Positions 62,312 to 64,000 of a stretch of DNA of 64,000 nt are shown in pieces; position 1 is the first letter of the stretch; every line of letters begins with the position of its first letter. The translations under genes were made by a program, and so were the position numbers. The stretch is from assembly GCA_033717875.1 (NCBI GenBank), contig JADDKJ010000014.1:12872-76871 (forward strand), read 5' to 3'. The notes below the pieces were generated by a model. That model did no database searches, was not told where the DNA came from, and saw only the letters and a list, made by a program, of their open reading frames with translations. This DNA comes from SBBG01 sp033717875. GTDB lineage: Bacteria; Pseudomonadota; Gammaproteobacteria; Ga0077554; Ga007554.

Positions 62312-62556
62312 ATGAAGAAATCTGCATCATTCTCGGTTTCTCGGTAGTGGCTGTTGTTTCAAGTCTGGTTGCTAATCCCGCCTTTTGTCAATCCGCATCT
62401 GATAGTTCAAGCGAAATTTTCGTCTCTCCTCTTACCACCAATAAATCCGGTCTTCAAACAAGACAGGGGCAGCAGTCCCAAAGTGCCGGGAGCGAAGCGT
62501 CCAGTGCCATTGGTGCTGGTTCTCCACCATCGGCTCAAGATTTGAGAAGAAAATGA
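62312..62556 (+). pseudogene. Small exported protein, frameshifted in its signal peptide
   Basis: ATG 62312 has an excellent ribosome site (TGGAGGTTGTT) but the frame meets a TAG after 11 codons. From about base 62325 the next frame reads IILGFSVVAVVSSLVANPAF, a signal-peptide core followed by CQSASDSSSEIF and a Ser/Gly/Gln-rich end (RRK). One missing base near 62325 would join them. It may be a real mutation or a sequencing error. Initiation at GTG 62347 would make a 69-residue product lacking a full signal. Confidence 0.6.
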
Positions 62557-63995
62557 ACTTCACGCGGCTTCTGGAGCGGAGAGCGTGTGAAAGCGCTGAC
62601 CAGATCGGATACAGGTTTCTTCCAAACGAACGTGAAGAGCTATTCTTGACTTATGGGCAACTCGTTGAGGGCGCGCAACGGCTAGCCGCTGTTATCAGGC
62701 GGGATGTCCCGGCGGGCCAGAGGGTGGTGCTACTTTATCCGGCAGGGCTTCGGTTCATTCAAGCTTTTTTTGCGTGCCTGCTGGCGAATGTGGTAGCCGT
62801 TCCCTTGCCCATGCCGAGACCCGGCGATGCCGCTCGTCGCCTCGATCATGTCATTAAGGATTGTGAGCCTGCGGTCATCTTTACCGAGACCGATTTCCTG
62901 GGGCAGATCAGCGCACTGCTTCCTGACGCATACCGCGCTGTTGTCGCGACCACTGATGGCAATTTCGACTGCTCACGAATACTTCGATCAACGGTTGTCG
63001 CCGAAACCGATGTTGCCGTTCTGCAATACACTTCAGGCAGCACTTCCAAGCCGAAAGGCGTGATTCTGCGCAATGCCAATCTGTTTGCCAATCTGCGGCA
63101 GATTGAGCTGACATTCGAGCACACGCGCGAGAGCTCCGGCGTCATTTGGCTGCCGCACTATCACGACATGGGGTTGGTGGGTGGGGTATTGCAGCCGCTG
63201 TTCGTGGGCTTTCCGGTGACGCTGCTTTCTCCCGTCTCATTTATTCAACGGCCGTTGCGATGGCTACACGCTATTCACAAGTATCGAGCTACGACGAGCG
63301 GTGGCCCAAACTTCGCTTATGACCTGTGTGTCGCGAAGGCCGGCGCCCTCGAATCGCATATTGATCTCAGTTGCTGGCAAGTTGCCTTCAATGGTTCAGA
63401 GCCAGTGAAAGCGAGAACGCTTGATGCTTTCAGCAGCGCCTTCTCGAGGGTCGGCTTCCGACGGACAGCATTTGTTCCGTGCTACGGCCTTGCCGAGGCA
63501 ACCTTGATCGTTGCCGCCGCGCCGAAAGCAGAGGAGCCATTGGTTGTCGAATCTTCCGACTCACGCATCACGGCACGAGGCGTCACTGCTCCTACCAGGG
63601 ATCGCCTGGTTTCCGTCGGCTTGCCAGCAGCGGGAACGCAAGTTCAAATTCTACGTGTTGATTCCGAGGAACTTTGTCGGGAGGGTGAGGTCGGCGAGGT
63701 GCTTGTCCACAGCCCAAGCGTGGCAAGCGGCTACTGGAGGAAGAACGATGCGGCTTTTCGGGCAGGTTCGCCGGTTGGATTTCGTACTGGAGATTTGGGA
63801 TTCAAGTTAGGCACGGAGTTGTTCATCACCGGACGCTTGAGCGACCTCATCGTTATTCGCGGCAAAAACTTCTTGGGTCTACGCGGAATCGTGTGGGTGA
63901 AAACCAGGGATTTCATAGCCGCGCATCCCTATAATTCCAGTGTTTTACCATTTTCCAGTTATCCCAAAACATGCTTCATCTCCATGACAGGATAA
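62553..63995 (+). pseudogene. Fatty acyl-AMP ligase-like AMP-dependent synthetase, C-terminus replaced
   Basis: Adenylate-forming enzyme that activates acyl chains. Core motifs: LQYTSGSTSKPKGVIL (P-loop-like A3), LPHYHDMGLVGGVLQPLFVG, PCYGLAEATLIV, FRTGDLGF and GRLSDLIVIRGKN. The LPHYHDMGL segment and the absence of a typical CoA-ligase loop favour the FAAL group. After RGKN (about residue 438) the usual YPQDIE continuation and ~110-residue C-terminal domain, with the catalytic Lys, are missing; 42 unrelated residues follow to a stop at 63995. Hence the product is probably inactive. Confidence 0.8.
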
Positions 63996-64000
63996 TCCAT
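63870..64000. other. Foreign sequence joined to the acyl-AMP ligase gene
   Basis: From about 63870 the sequence no longer matches the enzyme: TTGGGTCTACGCGGAATCGT and following bases look like the end of an inserted element (inference), continuing past the window. No transposase frame is visible within the remaining 130 bp. Confidence 0.45.

Overview
The window is chromosomal DNA of a GC-rich gammaproteobacterium, most likely an aerobic, respiring, sulfur-metabolising lineage of the Chromatiales/Acidiferrobacterales kind. That placement is an inference. It rests on gene orders seen here: rpsU-yqeY-dnaG-rpoD followed by tRNA-Ile(CAU), sdhCDAB-sdhE-ygfX, and glyA-nrdR-ribD-ribE-ribBA-ribH-nusB-thiL-pgpA. 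A persulfide dioxygenase, a cytochrome c4 and a PEP-CTERM surface protein fit the same picture. No phage, plasmid, CRISPR or rRNA genes were seen.

Layout. 1-2.3 kb: a tight minus-strand yciB-yciI-bolA-ygiD operon divergent from yciO. 2.3-7.9 kb: an accessory island of exported proteins, with two near-duplicate secreted proteins, a LAS-type peptidase-like protein, a large CARDB/fibronectin-III-like protein and a PEP-CTERM protein. 8-15.2 kb: site-2-protease-like protein, trpS, scpA-scpB-rluB, an endonuclease-III relative, and translationally coupled ugpQ and glpD. 15.2-22.3 kb: HDOD protein, ygfZ, succinate dehydrogenase with its assembly factor, a small His/Lys-rich exported protein and a sulfur dioxygenase. 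22.3-24.9 kb: an M16 peptidase, a frameshifted IS1595-type element with perfect 8-bp target duplications, and a urtE remnant. 25-33.4 kb: an envelope/metal-import block with a TonB-dependent receptor, PrxQ, TonB-ExbB-ExbD and a Zn/Mn-type ABC transporter. 33.7-38.3 kb: molybdopterin genes moaA-C-D-E plus moeB, with a six-bladed kelch protein between. 38.3-43.1 kb: the macromolecular-synthesis operon and tRNA-Ile2. 43.2-46.8 kb: a DUF4340-like protein, mutM, psiE and a polytopic membrane protein.

47.0-50.5 kb holds the most unusual group: a 30-residue membrane peptide, a dihaem cytochrome c4, a membrane-anchored monohaem cytochrome c, a four-helix protein resembling only the first part of haem-copper oxidase subunit I, a thioredoxin-fold lipoprotein and a small membrane protein. 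The last four are coupled or nearly so and look like one uncharacterised envelope redox complex. 50.6-61.7 kb: rimO, a diguanylate cyclase, glyA, nrdR, the riboflavin genes, nusB, thiL, pgpA and yaiI. 61.7-64 kb: a decayed stretch with two dispersed repeats, a small lipoprotein, a frameshifted exported-protein gene and a fatty acyl-AMP ligase gene cut off by foreign sequence at the window edge.

Several families of palindromic intergenic repeats recur: a 151-164-bp MITE-like element, a TGTAGGGTGCG hairpin, a CTGAATAATTCC element and a perfect 27-bp inverted repeat. Together with the IS element, the urtE remnant and two damaged genes, they mark where the chromosome has been remodelled.
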